Positions 21,705 through 34,440 of a stretch of 64,000 bases of DNA are shown here, one piece after another. A model generated the notes under the pieces. That model was not told the DNA's origin and did no database searches. It was given only the letters and a program-made list of their open reading frames with translations. The position numbers were made by a program, and so were the translations under genes. This DNA is from Lycocorax pyrrhopterus obiensis (lineage: Eukaryota; Chordata; Aves; Passeriformes; Paradisaeidae): positions 146,663-210,662 of the forward strand of contig JACSVZ010000011.1 of the NCBI GenBank assembly GCA_014706295.1, in the 5' to 3' direction. The stretch's first letter is position 1. Each line of letters begins with the position of its first letter.

Positions 21705-23490
21705 GGGCACTACAGCCCTGTCAGTCTCACTTCAGTGACTGCTAATATCATGGAAAAGATTACTTGAAGGTATTGAAAAATACCTGGAGGACAACACAAT
21801 CATCAGTCACAGCCAGCATGGCTCCATGAGAGGAAAGTCCTGCTTGTCAAACCTGATTTTCTTCTGCGACGGGGTAACCCACCTGGTTGATCTAGGAAAG
21901 CCACTAGATGTAATAATTTTGGATTTCAGTAAAGCTTTCAATACTGTCTCTCCCAGGATCCTTCTGGACAAAATGCCCAGTGTTCAGCTGGATAAACACA
22001 TCATGGGATGGGTGAGCAGCTGGCTCACGGGTTGGGCACAAAGGGTGACTGTGACTGGGGTGACATCAGACTGGGGGCCTGTGGGGTTCTACAGGGCTCC
22101 ATCCTCAGCCCTGTGCTCTTCAACATCTTCATTAATGGCTTGGACCCAGGTCTCAAAGAACACTAAGGAAGTTTGCTGATGACACTAAATTGGGATGAGC
22201 TGTTGACTCCTTTGAGGGCAGAGAGGCCCTGCAGAGAGACCCAGACAAATGAGAGAGATGGGCAATCCCCAACCATGTGAAGTTTAACACAGGCAAGTGC
22301 TGGATTCTGCACCTGGGATGGGGCACCCCTGGCTGTGTGGATGGACTGGGGAATGAGAGGGTGGAGAGCAGCTGTGGGAAGGGACCTGGGGGTCCTGGTC
22401 AATGGCCAGTTGGATCTGAGTCAGCAGTGCCCTGGCAGCCAGGAGGGACATCCCTGTCCTGGGGGCATCAGGCCCAGCATCACCAGCCACAGCATAAGAA
22501 AGACTTTAAGCCATTGGAGAGTGTGCAAAGGAGGCCATGAGGATGGGGAAGGGTCTGGAGCAGAGGTCTTATGAGAAGCAGCTGAGGGCACTTGATGTGT
22601 TCAGCCTGGAGAAAAGGACATTGAGGGGAGATCTCACTGAGCTCTTCAACATCCTCCCGAGGGGCAGCACAGGGGCAAGTACCAATCTCTGCTCTCTGTG
22701 ACTGTGCCGGTTTGGCCAAAATCTAGCAATATATCCTCTGAGAGGAAACCAGGTTACAACCACCCTTCCCCCCACAGGGTTCGGGGAAAAAAAGATATTT
22801 TCCTCGAAGGAAAGTGAATGAGATAAGAACTATTTATTTAACAAACACACAGGAAAAGGATAATAATGCTAAATAATGAAATGAAATCTCTCACTATAGA
22901 GAGAAACCTGGGAAGATTTCAGAGTCCTTCTGTAGGTGTGGTCTCTCTCCTCCTCGGAGCTGGGTCGGCGAGGGCCCACCCCCGGGCCTTGGGGAAAAAT
23001 TCTCCCGATGTGTTCTGATGTTGTTGAACAGTCCAGAAGAGAAGAAGGGAAAAACCAAAGTCCCAGGAAACAAAGTTCAGCTTTCCGTCTCACGCCGGGA
23101 AGAGAAGAAAAAAAAAACCGAAACTGCTGGCTGAAGCAAGCAAACAGGGTGCTCCCTCCTGCTCCTGCAGCCAGAGAACGCAGAGGAGTGCATCTCTGTG
23201 TCCTTGGGAAACTGTTTTGAAAAGTTCGTTTGGTTTTTTTTTTTTCTCCAGCTCAGTTTAAAGGCACAGAAAAGGCACAATATTACTTTTTGGGCATAGA
23301 GCATGATAGGGGATACACATGATAGAGTCACCCCAAGACATTGACCAGGGACAGGACCTGAGGAAACAGCATGAAGCTAAATCAGGAGAGGTTTAGGTTG
23401 GCTGTCAGGAAAAGATTTTCCCCCAATGGGTGGTCAGGCACTCAAACAGCCTCCCCAGGAAAATGGTCACAGCTCCAAGCCTGTTCCAGT
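21705..23490 (+). mobile_element. CR1 LINE with reverse transcriptase remnant, split by an LTR
   Basis: The CR1 covers 21705-22702 and resumes at 23346. The first part encodes a recognisable non-LTR reverse transcriptase stretch (DFSKAFNTVSPRILLDKM) that breaks down soon after. The 22253-22702 part matches 40512-40963 with only three differences that I count. It lacks the usual CR1 3' end and stops near 23490. Confidence 0.88.
22703..23340 (-). mobile_element. Solo LTR inserted in CR1, same family as the 58-kb provirus LTR
   Basis: Plus-strand tips are TGTGCCGG and CCCCAAGACA. Flanks are GTGAC (22698-22702) and TTGAC (23341-23345), a 5-bp duplication with one change. The CR1 copy at 40.96 kb shows the uninterrupted site CTGTGACCAGGG. 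TTTATTTAAC (AATAAA-type on the - strand) fixes the orientation. It aligns along its length with 58060-58692. Confidence 0.85.
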
Positions 23491-25929
23491 TTTGTCTTAT
23501 AACTCCCTTCCTCCATGCTCCTACTTCTCTCCATCATTGCACATTCATTGATGCTATCCATACTCTGCTAGCAAACTGTTTACTGCCAGCTTCCTTCATC
23601 CACATGAACTACCATAAATTTCACCTTGCTCTCATCTGAAATTTGTAGAGGATCTCTTAAATAATTTCTGTTTTGCATATTATGTCTGCTGAATCAAACA
23701 GGAATCTTTTTGTTGTTTTAAATGCATGTTGGAATAGTTTGATAGACTATAGCCTCTTTCAGGGCAAAGGACTTGTCTTAATCTGCTTCTGAGTTACACA
23801 GGGCTGGAAGTCTCATTGCCCTGTGTTCTGAAAGTTATATATAAATGTATATCACTTATATAAAAGAACAACATTGAATTAGCCAAAGTTCAGGGAGTTG
23901 TTTGTCAGTGAGATTTATACCTTCAGAAAAGTTCTTTTTCTCTATTCTGTAGCCTTTCCATTAAACCTGTCTTGTCAATTAAAGAAGAAATGTATCCTGA
24001 TTCAGTGTCAATCTGTGGACATAATAATTAAAATAACTGCAGCATATATTAACATTTGGTTAAGTAGGCCATGTAGTGCCTCCACTGGTACTATTTCTGG
24101 CATATTTTATTCCTAAATCATACTTTAAATCAATTTTTATCAGATTGTAATATTAACTGATTAGTTTTTTGATCACTAAATAGTACACATGGTATGCTGT
24201 GTATTGCAATTGTGTATATTTTTAAAAATTGCTGAGCAGAAAGTAAAATACCATTGTGTACAGCTCTGTGAAACAATTTTCCAATCAAAAATGCTGCCAG
24301 TTCATAAACTTCATGTGGTCCTGTGCTTTATGTATTTCTATTTAGGAGCAGAGATTGTGTTGGTTGCAGGAATTATACACACATGGAAAAAATAAAAAAT
24401 TTTTAGTAATATAATTGTATTTCTAGTTGTTAGAATGTTAATGAATCAAATTTCTCAGACAAAATATATAAAAGTGACAGTTTATGCACTTCATAAAAAT
24501 AAAAAGAGAAAATGTTACTAAAATGTTTTTCACATCTAGTGACCTTCAATATAAATATTACTTTAGATATCTGGGAATATTTTAATAAAAATGCATGAGG
24601 TGAAAAATTTTGTCAGCCCGTTTAATGGAAATCTGCCACTTTTAGTAAACTTTATTGAATAGCTTTGATATCTAATGCAACTTTGTGTTTGTACAGAACA
24701 GCGCTTGTGGTAGAGGGTTACCCAGCAACATAACTACTGAAAATCCAAAAAACCCTACTGGTGTGAACAGTTTGCATTCATTAAAGAAAAGATTCATAAG
24801 GGCTTCATATTTATTCTAATGTTAGAAGTAATGAAATACATTGTAATGATGAAATTAAATTAAATTGACTGCTTGCACTGAAAGTTACATGCATGACATT
24901 TTTATTCTTAGTTTCTATCTGAAATATAAATAATCCCTTTTTCAACTAAGCTATGCAATAATTTTTGCTGTAGCCCTTAAGAATCTATTTTCATTTAGTG
25001 GGTGGGAGAAGGTTAAATCATTGTCAGAATTAAATGTTGAAGAATACTTGTATATATCCTTTTAAATGCATCTTGCAGAAGGTACAACTGTAAAATTTCT
25101 ATTTATTGCTTTATTATTGATAAATAAGAAAACAAACATTCTTTGTTAGCACAATAAAATATAATTAGGGTAAGTAGGCTTGATTTTAATCCTAGTTTTG
25201 GTGCTGCTAATTGCTTGGTCTCAGATAAGTCTGAATATGAGCATGTCTCACTTTTTTCATATACAAATGGGTATGATAATAATAATCTGTCCCAGAAGAT
25301 CTATTTAAGATTGATTAAATTAACATTTTAATATTTGAACAGGGTGTCCTTGTCTAATTCTAAGTTTATTACTAATGAAAAAATAAAAAAAATTGATTTA
25401 AAGACATCGGTCAGCTTTTACCAAAACAAAGTACTAAGGATTTCTTTCCTAATCTGCTTATGGGTTATAGAAAGTCTGCCATAAAACTCTCTCAAACCCT
25501 CAAGCATTTTTATTTTCTCTTTAGTGGACAGTAGAACATGAAGACGTAATTTCACGTAATATTTCCTGTGACAGGCAGTATGGGGTATCTGGTTCAAACA
25601 AAGAAAATACCATGGATGTTTTTGATGCAATACATCCAACAATAATAGCGCATATCCAAGGTAAGGCAAGATTTATGACTTTTACATCTTGTTAATGCAG
25701 CTCTTGATTTTGTAAAAATTTGTTATAAAAAAAATTGAGAAAATGAATTAATTCGATTCTGTTTGAAGATCCTTACTTAAGAAAGGCAAAAAACTCATCT
25801 ATAAGACATTAAACCTAGCGTTCTTTAGCATACACTTATAAAAAGGAGATAATGGACCAAAATTACACCAACAGTGATTGTTTTTTAAACAATAATTTTC
25901 CTTTGAAGGTAATTTTACTACTGAGACCT
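23491..25929. other. Intergenic, AT-rich, no gene recognised
   Basis: Low-GC unique sequence with many TTTA/AATA runs and no coding-like frame, splice-bounded exon or repeat family I recognise. Confidence 0.6.
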
Positions 25930-27028
25930 CAGTTCTGTGAGGCTTTGTCTTGGAGATGGTTTATTATCTCATATAATTTTGGGGGGTTTTGATCTGTTTT
26001 TGTTTCGTTTGTGCCCGGGGTGGCTGCTGTCTCCGCCCCACCCCCCATCCTCCCTGGCTTCAGGACTATCACGATGAATGGGAGCCAGCCCGGGGCTTCC
26101 GGAGGGAGTTTGGGGCGGAGCGAGGGGCAACCCCTTTCTTTTTGGCGCGGGCTATTCAACTGGATACATGCGGCTGGTACCTCTGACCAGGGATATTGCT
26201 GCTTTCTGTAAGTTTTGCCTGCTTTTTTTTTTTTTTTTTTGCTTCGGTACTGTGACTGAGTTTGCTGCCTTGGCTTCTTTTGCTGCTCTGCTGTCAGGAA
26301 GCCCAGAGCCAGTGCCCGCCGCGCCAGTGCCCGAGACCACCCTGCTTTCCCGCCGGGGGCTGCCCTCCCACCCTCCACACAGCCTGGACCCTAAGGACCA
26401 GCCAGCGCTGGTGAGAAATTCCAGGGGACCCTTCCCCTGCCGTGTTCGAGAGCCAGGCTGCTGCTGCCCAACACCCGCCATACCTCTGCCATTGCTCCAG
26501 GTTTGTGCTATACTGTAGCTTTTCACCCCTGCCTGCCGGGAGGACCCGCGGATCCAGCTACAGCTGCGGGGCTTTTGCTGCCTCTTGCTTGCTACCTCCG
26601 AGTAAGCCTGCCCTGCCGTTCCAGCTTGCTTCTCCTGAGGTTCCTGCTACAGCTCCTTTTGCTATCCAGAGGGGGCACCAGGATCAGCTCCCCCTGTGAG
26701 TCTGTAAAGGAAGCGCCTTCTCCATCTCTGTCGCCGGCTGCGTCCACCATTGTAGATGTGGAGAAAGTCGGCCAGACTACCGCCACAGCGCCCCCTGCAG
26801 GCGGGGAATCACCGCACCCGCCCTGCCCGGCCGGGAGCCACCAGCGCCCCTGGCGGCCGTGAGCAGAACTGCACCGACGGGGAAAGGGCCTGCGGCCGAG
26901 AGAGGCTGCCACTGGGTTCCTGGGGGGCGTAAGGTTCCACAATTTCAATATCTAGCATTTATTCAATTTTTTTTCTTTCTTTTTCTGTGCCTTGCAGGCA
27001 CCCTTATTTTTTTGTTAATAAACAAGTT
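25930..27028 (-). mobile_element. GC-rich LTR related to the 30.3-kb LTR
   Basis: The segment 26640-26935 aligns closely with 30970-31255, sharing GCGCCCCCTGCAGGCGGGGA and GGCCTGCGGCCGAGAGAGGC. The two ends diverge from that copy. It is CpG-rich and contains an 18-base T run at 26223-26240. Its right end runs into another LTR at 27029. The open frames across it are by-products of high GC content. Confidence 0.65.
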
Positions 27029-27680
27029 TGTGGGAGTCCAGAGTGCAGAGAATATTTCTCTGCCTGTTTTGAAGGGTTCTACCCCCCTGGACAACACTGT
27101 CTTTGACCTTCGTCCATGGAGAAAATTGCCTACCCTCTGGGAGGAAGTAGAATCTACACTGGTGTGAATTAGGTGATAGAACATTATGTAAGACTGTCAC
27201 AGGGTGAAAATTTAGAGGTGTTGGGTTTGTTAATATAGTAAATAGATAAAAAGCAAAAACTTCAAAATGGAGGATTGTTGTTGTTCTCCAGACCTTCTTC
27301 TTCTTCTTCTATTACTCCATGTTCTGCGGTGAAAGTGGATTGAGATGATTGGGTGAAAAATTCCACGGTTTCTCTCTACGTGACAGGGAGATTGATTGAA
27401 CATTGGTAGAAAAGTAAAAATATCTTTCGTTTTGGGTTTTCATTGGGTGATTTACCTTTAAAAGACTGTGTGATCTTGATAATTGGGCTCTCTCTTGCAT
27501 TCTCTGCTCTGTGCTGTGTCTGGGTCACGTCAGTGACTCTGTTTCTCTGATAAGATTTAATAAACAACTATCTGAAAGCAAGAAGCGTTAAAAGTCCCGT
27601 TTGTCTCCTGGATTCCAGGCAAGGACTCTGGAAAATCTCCCCCATCCGGGGAGACATAATTAAGGCATGGAAAAGTGTCA
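27029..27680 (+). mobile_element. LTR, same family as 61230-61870
   Basis: Starts TGTGGGAGTCC and ends AAAGTGTCA. AATAAA lies in TTTAATAAACAACTATCTG near 27558, setting the + orientation. It aligns end to end with 61230-61870. I could not find matching flanking repeats (CAAGTT against AGGTTT), so the right flank may be rearranged. Confidence 0.8.
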
Positions 27681-30297
27681 AGGTTTTTTTTCACTTTCAC
27701 CCCCTGGTATCCATTTCTCTCATTGGCAGAAGAAAAGGGAGTTACTGAAGCCCTTTCTCGTTAGAGGAAACACCCATTCCAGGGCATTTTCTCCTGCAAT
27801 TTGTCTCAAAACTGAGACAGGCTTCCACTCAGGTCAGTGAGTTTGACATTCCTTAAGAATTGGCTTCAGAATATATGAGCAGCCGTACAAATGTAAAGTT
27901 AGCTCCAGTGAATCAGAGCCTGATGGTAATTCATTTAGATTTAAAAAGAAAAAGTGCACCAAATGGATTGTAACAATTAGGATTCTGTTAGATGACACTG
28001 TCAGGAGATGTTTTTTCCATATCATTTTTCCTCATGCTTTTGAAGAAAGTCATTCCCAGTGCCAGAAGCCTTGCTCAGCATGATCTCCTGAGCCTTCACC
28101 TAGTAAGTTCACTTTGAAGTCAGCAACACAGGAAAGCCATTAGGTCAATTTAGGGCATTGTTACAATTTTAAGAAGGAAGGATGCAACAACAGAGATGTC
28201 AAATCAACTGTTAAAAATATTGATGGCATTAAATAAACTCAACCAATTTACCTTTGCATTCTTAAAGCAATAATCACAGAGCATCTGCCTCGAGACACTG
28301 TAATAAAATTGTCTTTGAAGAATTAGGAATTACTTTGGATGGGACATTCAATCTAAAACACTGCAAGGTTTCTTTTAAATTGCAGTGACTACAGCATTGT
28401 TTCCTGCAAGAGATGCTCATAATGTGTTTCCTCTCTGTAGATTTCAGGAAGCACTAGCGTTCTGGAACATCCAGATTTCTTTTCTGACTGCTTTGAAAAT
28501 TGGACTTTAATCTAGAATTTTAAAATATTTTTCCTCTGAATATTTGAGTTGAAATTTATGCATAGAGATAGATGGATGCTTTTTATTTAATGAAAAATGG
28601 GTAGCTTTTTTTTGGTTTTTGTAATGTATTAAAACACAGGTGTGTTGTAGCTGCTGAACAATTTGTCGTTTAACCGCTTTTAACAGAGAAACCACCGGGT
28701 CATTTGTTCCTTAATAACTTGGGTTCAGTCCTGAAAAATGACCTTTCAATAAGGCTTTGAGCCTTTGCTGGATGTGAGATTGTAAGCAGCTCCAGAGAGT
28801 TCACAGAACTATTTGTGTGATTACAATTCAGAATATGCTTCTAATGCTTTGCTGGATGGAGACAGGGATCACAAAGTTGCAGCAGGATGCTCTTTGAGAG
28901 ATTGTAATGGTTACAAAAGCTCACTCTTCCTGTGTTCTTCATTTTTCTTCATCTGTGTGTCAGGGGGCAGCAATGCTGTTTTCAGATTGCTGCTTTGCTG
29001 CTGATAGTCATTACTTGTGCACAGCACCCCGGGACAAAAGCTTAAAAATATGGGATATAAAGACAGGAGAATTTTAATGTCATTAACCTGTTTCCTTAAA
29101 CCAAGGACTTGAGGATTCTGTTAGTTCCTCTCTTTTTAGCCAAGACGGAGAGGTATCTCAATACTAGTGGGTGATGTATCTCAACGCCTATCTATAGGAC
29201 ATCTCAGATACACCACGAGTGACCACTCTAATCATGTAGGTAATTAATTCATCATTTGCAGGAAAACATGTCTAATAATGAGTAAGTGATGTCCCTCTAA
29301 ATAAGTAAATTTAAGTTGATGGTTTGGGTTCTGTCTTAATGAGACAACTTGAACACTTGCTTAACTGATATATTCATCAAGAAGTATAATAAGAACATAA
29401 TGGAGTAAAAGCACAGCACCATGTTAGAAGATTAATTTAGCACTCACAGATATTCTCCTAACATTAGTTGGTTAGAAAAAACCTCCTTCAGTAAACACTG
29501 TATTGATCTGTAATAATTAGGAAAATGTGTATGTATTTTTTAGTACCCACAGCCCAGACCACACATGGCAGTAATACACATCTGAAAAATTTAATGGATA
29601 TTCTCAGCTGCTTTGATGGAGCACATGAACTACCATATTTGAAGCAGATGATACTTATGATTCTATAGCAAGACAATTTGGCATCTGTAACTCAATGTCT
29701 CTTTGATGCCTGGATGAATAAAGAGAAATAATCAGATTGCCCCCTTTACCTGTGTCTGAGTGGAAGCAGTGGGGAGGTATTTCTTACTGCCCTAGTTTCA
29801 TTACTGGATCAGAGAAAACTCTTGCTCCCTCCACAACATGAAATAAGTGTTATTGCAAACCACTGCTGTTTTGGAACAGCTCCTCTTCTCTTCACTGCAA
29901 GGGGCTCATACGAATTTCTACATTGTGATGTAGCTGGCTGTTTTCTTTTGCAACTTCTGATCTGAATGCTGTAGTGCAGGTGACTTCTGTACTGCTGCCT
30001 GCAGGTTAATCTGGGGTCACACCCTAACAGTGCCTGTTGAGTTAGGCAACTCAAGTAACTAAATAGCAGTTCTGTGGGGAAAAAGGTACCTGTGGCTTGG
30101 AGACATACAAATACAGATAGGTTTATGAATATTGAACCTGAAAGCATGCTTTCCACACTGAACTCTCCTTCATTGTTTTTATTCACAGTTGAACTAACAA
30201 TTCTGAAAGTATTATCTGCATTTTAATTTTTGAAAAAGGTATCTCCTTAATTTTCTAAGTCAATAAAATTTTTATGTATTTTTTCCATTTAGTTGTG
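27681..30297. other. Unique intergenic sequence, no gene recognised
   Basis: AT-rich, non-repetitive DNA without a coding frame of protein-like composition. It is the longest stretch between repeats in this half of the window and could hold conserved regulatory elements, which cannot be judged from one sequence. Confidence 0.55.
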
Positions 30298-31477
30298 TGT
30301 TGGAGGTGAGGATTTTTCTTTTTTTTTTTGTCTTTCAGGGAATTTTCTCCCATTTGTTGCCTATGAGATGGTAATGATGATACTTAGAGACAAAACATGT
30401 GGCTGAAAGGAGGAGGAGGAGGAGGGGAAAGGGTGCCGCTGACTGCAGTCTCTTAGCTGGGAGGCTTTCCCTTGGGAAGTGCAGAGATACTGCAAGATTT
30501 TGGCTGGGGGTTCAGGGGGCTGGGCTCGGCTCCTCACTCTCGTGGTCTCGGGATCAGAGTGGACAGGTATGGTTTTGGAGGCAGACTCTTGCTGCCCTGA
30601 GGATTCGCTGCCGCTGCAGAGTTTTTGTCCTTCACTGCTTCTCCTACCGTGGATGAGCTTCTGCTTGCAAGAGCAGCTGTTGAACTGGGACCTTTTCCAA
30701 CACCCGACCTCACTGGGAAGGAGACCCCGACTCACTCTCCCCTTCCCAGAGGGAGTGTCTCCCAGCTGTGTGCAGCAGCTGCTTGCAGAAGCCTGGCTGC
30801 CACTGCCCAGCCCCGCTGCTTTCTGCCGCTGCTTCGGGTTTTTCGCTACACTTTAACCTGACATCCAGTGCCTGCCCGGACATCCCGCGGCTCCTGGCAC
30901 AGCCCTGGAGTTTTTGCTGCACCTTGTTTGCCACCCTGGGTGTGCCCGCCTCTGCCGTTCCAGGCTGCCACTCTGAGGTTCCTGCTACGGCCCATTTCAC
31001 TATCCAGAGGGGCACCGGGACCGGCTGCCCCCCATGAATTTGCAAAGGAAGCCCCTTTGCCATCTCTTCTGCCAGCTGCCCCACCATTAACCGGGTGCAG
31101 AGAGGCGGCCGAGCTCGCGCCACAGCGCCCCCTGCAGGCGGGGAATGACCGCACCCGCCCTGCCCAGCTGGGAGCCACCAGCGCCCCTGGTGGCCATGAG
31201 CGGAACTGCACCGAGGGGGAAAGGGCCTGCGGCCGAGAGAGGCTGCCACTGGGTTCTTGGGTTTTTTCCTGTTTACTGTTGCTGATGTTGTTGTTGTTTG
31301 TTTGCCTTGTTATATATATATATGTTAGCAAAGAACTGTTATTCCTTTTTCCATATCTTTGTTTGAAAGCCCCTCAATTTCAAAGTTATAATAATTTGGG
31401 AGGAAGAGGGTCGCATTTTCCATTCCAAGGGAGATTCCCGCCTTCCTTGACAGCAACATGTCTTTCAAACCAACACA
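30298..31477 (-). mobile_element. Solo LTR (about 1.18 kb), class III-like
   Basis: Tips are TGTTGGAGGTGAGG and AAACCAACACA. It aligns with 18839-21390 minus its insertions, with 55746-56600 in reverse, and partly with 25930-27028. The middle is CpG-rich. Flanks TTGTG and CTGGC do not match, so any duplication has decayed. Long frames inside (up to 207 codons) carry no domain signal. Strand inferred as for the 18.8-kb copy. Confidence 0.78.
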
Positions 31478-32339
31478 CTGGCTGTTTGTGAAATATATGT
31501 GTTAATATTTACAAAATTACAAATATTAAGAAGTAGCCTAAAGGAACAACTACTGTCTTGATAGGGCATGACTAATAGCTCATGATTTAATTCTTTTTTT
31601 TATAAATTCTTGACTTTCTGTTGGAAGGAACCTTTTTTATTAGTCTGTATGACAAAGCAAAGCTAAAATATGGTGTTCAGAGTTTACATGTCAGCATCAC
31701 TTGTATCTGGCATATACGACAAAACCGTAGCTATATAGGATACAGATGCAGGTTGTAAAAAGTTAACCTTAAAGGTACTGAGCTCTTATTTGGTCATTAG
31801 TTTGATGAAGAGATGCAAAATGTATTGCTAGTTTTAAGAGCATTTAATTATCTGACAAATACCCTTGCCCATCCTTTTTAGATATGGGCAGGAATATATC
31901 CCAGATTTGTGTGATTTAATTTCCTAGAACAGTATGTTCTTATACAATTAGCTATAAAGATATTATCATTGTCAAGTCAGTTGTTAATAAGTTTTTCTAT
32001 TTTGATGAACAAACTCATTTAAGGATTACATTGGATGGAGTCGTACCTATGTTTTAGGAGAGAGTTTCTTCTAGCAAGTAACAAGAGCCTGGATAGCACG
32101 TATATTCATTTTGAAATGCCAAACTCTTGTATATCTGTATGTTTACATGCTTACTTCTGTCCACAGAAACAGACCATTAAAAAGGAAGCATGCAAAGAAA
32201 AAGTAAATACTGGTGTTGAGGTTGTCAAGCTTAGCTCAGTTCCCTAGGTTACACTAGTGCTTATAAAGTGACAGCGACATGTTACAGCACTTTTTCAGGT
32301 GGACAGTTCTGTAAATGAATATACTAGTTTGAAAACAAA
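31478..32339. other. Intergenic, no gene recognised
   Basis: AT-rich unique sequence without recognisable coding or repeat content. Confidence 0.55.
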
Positions 32340-32890
32340 TCAGTGGGAGACACCAAGTCAGAATAACAACTTAATAGGGAAATTAAAAAAAAAAAGGCAG
32401 AAAACACTGGTTTAAACTGACAAAGTCAGAATACAACCTGACACCCTGTTAGTGTGGTGGTAGCAGTCAGATAAGATGGTGGCTGCAGTCCACCTGAAGT
32501 GGTTCTGTTGAAGCAGTGATCCTGTAGAAAGGGGTCTGCTCTTCCTCGGAAGGTCCAGTAGTAGCTATGTAGCTCCTGTCCTCTGGGAATCCAGTGGGAA
32601 GGTTGTCCGTGGTGTTCAGAATCTCAGATTATATCTAGGATGGAATGCTTGGTTCCTCCTTCTGGGTGCAGCATCTCACAATGGGATGATGAGTCATGAG
32701 GCCAGGTGTTGATGGGCTCATTAACAGAAAATAGTCCGGAGGGAGTTATCTCTGAGTCATGCGGCAAGGCATTGATGGGCCATTAGCAGAAAGATAGTCC
32801 GGAGGGAGGAGGCAAGGAAACACTGCCCCACCTGGTTTCAACAGCTCATGTGGATGGTAATAGAACACAGTGCAACCCAGGACAACGAAG
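32340..32890 (-). mobile_element. LTR-like element with internal tandem duplication
   Basis: Differs from its AT-rich surroundings. It contains a roughly 63-base unit repeated twice (from about 32691 and about 32754), each copy ending in ATAGTCCGGAGGGAG. Such duplicated enhancer-like units are common in retroviral U3. Family and ends are uncertain. Confidence 0.45.
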
Positions 32891-33254
32891 TAGCTATGTT
32901 TAGTTATCCCTCCTTAGAACTAGGCCTCCTCTTTTCTTCTATAGCCATAGTAATACTACCCAGAATGTGAGGTGGTAGGTAATACCTGCATTAACAAAAG
33001 ACCAATTCTCATTAGGGCTTTTTGTGCCATCATGACTTTATTTTTTACAAATAATTCATATTGTATTATGATACTTTAAATTAATTTTCTATTTTAGTGG
33101 ACGCAATCTGCAAGACTTGAGGTAATGATCAGACATGTGGGTCTAAGAAAAGGATTAAGAGTATTTGTAAAGTTACATTCATGTGTTTTGCAAATATGCA
33201 TTTCACGGAATTCATGACCTCTTGTCTTGGCTTCCCACACAGAGCTCAACCTGT

Positions 33255-33540
33255 GACAAGAGCATATGGTGACAGGACAAGGGGAAATGCCTTCAATCTG
33301 AAAGAGAGTAGATTTAGACTAGGTATTAGAAAAAAATTTTTTTCTGTGAGGGTGGTGAGGTCCTGGCACAGGGTGCCCAGAGAAGCCGTGGCTGCCCCAT
33401 CTCTGGAAGTGTCCAAGGCCGCACTAGACAGGGTTTGGAGCACCCTGGGATAGTGGGAGGTGTCCCTGCCCATGGCAGGGTCGTGGAATGGGATGAGCTT
33501 TAAGGTCCCTTCCAACCCAGGCCATTCCATGGTTTTATTT
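33255..33540 (+). mobile_element. CR1 LINE 3' fragment
   Basis: Contains GACAGGACAAGGGG, TGGCACAGGGTGCCCAGAGA, CATCTCTGGAAGTGTCCAAG and TCCCTTCCAACCCAGGCCAT. It is the inverted counterpart of 37950-38295. Confidence 0.88.
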
Positions 33541-34039
33541 AGGGAATTACGAATTCCTGATGTGGTTTCAGGAGCTAATCTCTAAATAGATGTGAAAATG
33601 TCATCCCTAGCTTTAAGCTTTTTTTTTTTTAATGAAATGTAGCAATGGTCAAGTAGTTCATAAAAGTAGTAAGTTGTAATCAGTATTTACCTCAAGTAAT
33701 TACAGAAATTTTAAAAAAAGAATTTGTTAAATATGTTTATTATTTTTTTATTTTAAAACATCTGGGCAGTTTCAGATTGCTGGCGCTTGTTTCCAAAGAC
33801 ATGATATGTAAATGTGAGAGAGTTTATCTCTCATGCTGGGAGTACTCATCTGAGATAAGATTTCATCCTTATGGAAATACTGTAAATCCCTCTTTTGGTA
33901 ATACGTCAATTGTACTAATGCAAACACATCAAAACAATGGCATCTTTTTCTCAGAATTCTACTTTGAAACTGCAGTATATTGAAAAGATGGATCATATTC
34001 TTTTAGAGATAGTGATGCCTTAAAGAACCTGGAAATAAC

Positions 34040-34440
34040 ACACTTTCGAGATAATATTAGTATAGGAGGTAATATAAAGGCTGGTCTTTATTGGAGGCCT
34101 CCAGGGGCAGATATGGAAAATGTCCACAAAATGCCCACCGCCCCAAGGGATGAATACAGTTTTATAAGTTTAGCAAATTAGCATAATTGACAAAAATCAC
34201 CAATTAGAGGCATAAGTGGTAAGGCAATTTCCCCCGGTTCAAGCCTCTCTGAATCCTGCCCCCCCTACCCCCCCGCCTTTTTAGGGACTAAACATTGTTG
34301 ATGAAAATGTGTCTCAAAGAGCTGTTTTGGACCTTGGTTCCCAGGGAGAACCAAGATAGCACAGGGGCCTTATACCCCCCAGGGCTTGGAGCTCTGGAAT
34401 ATGTTTTGTCTTTCTGCCTAGGGAAAAGGTAGGGAAAAGT
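34040..34440 (-). mobile_element. Antisense LTR-like fragment
   Basis: GGTCTTTATTGGAGGCC gives an AATAAA on the - strand. The layout resembles the intronic fragments at 2150 and 5290, with CACCAATTAGAGGCATAAG and a C-rich tract before TTTTTAGGGAC. Low confidence in family and ends. Confidence 0.45.

Noticed and set aside
21826..22179. 117-codon frame with reverse transcriptase motif
   Set aside because: It is a fragment of a decayed CR1 LINE, not a host gene.
25929..26948. GC-rich block with several frames of 118-149 codons, looking like a first exon and CpG island
   Set aside because: It aligns to the LTR at 30.3 kb, so the GC content and open frames are explained by the repeat.
30710..31491. 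Overlapping frames of 160-207 codons on both strands
   Set aside because: They fall in a CpG-rich LTR where stops are rare in every frame. The same region is repeated at 26 kb and, inverted, at 56 kb.
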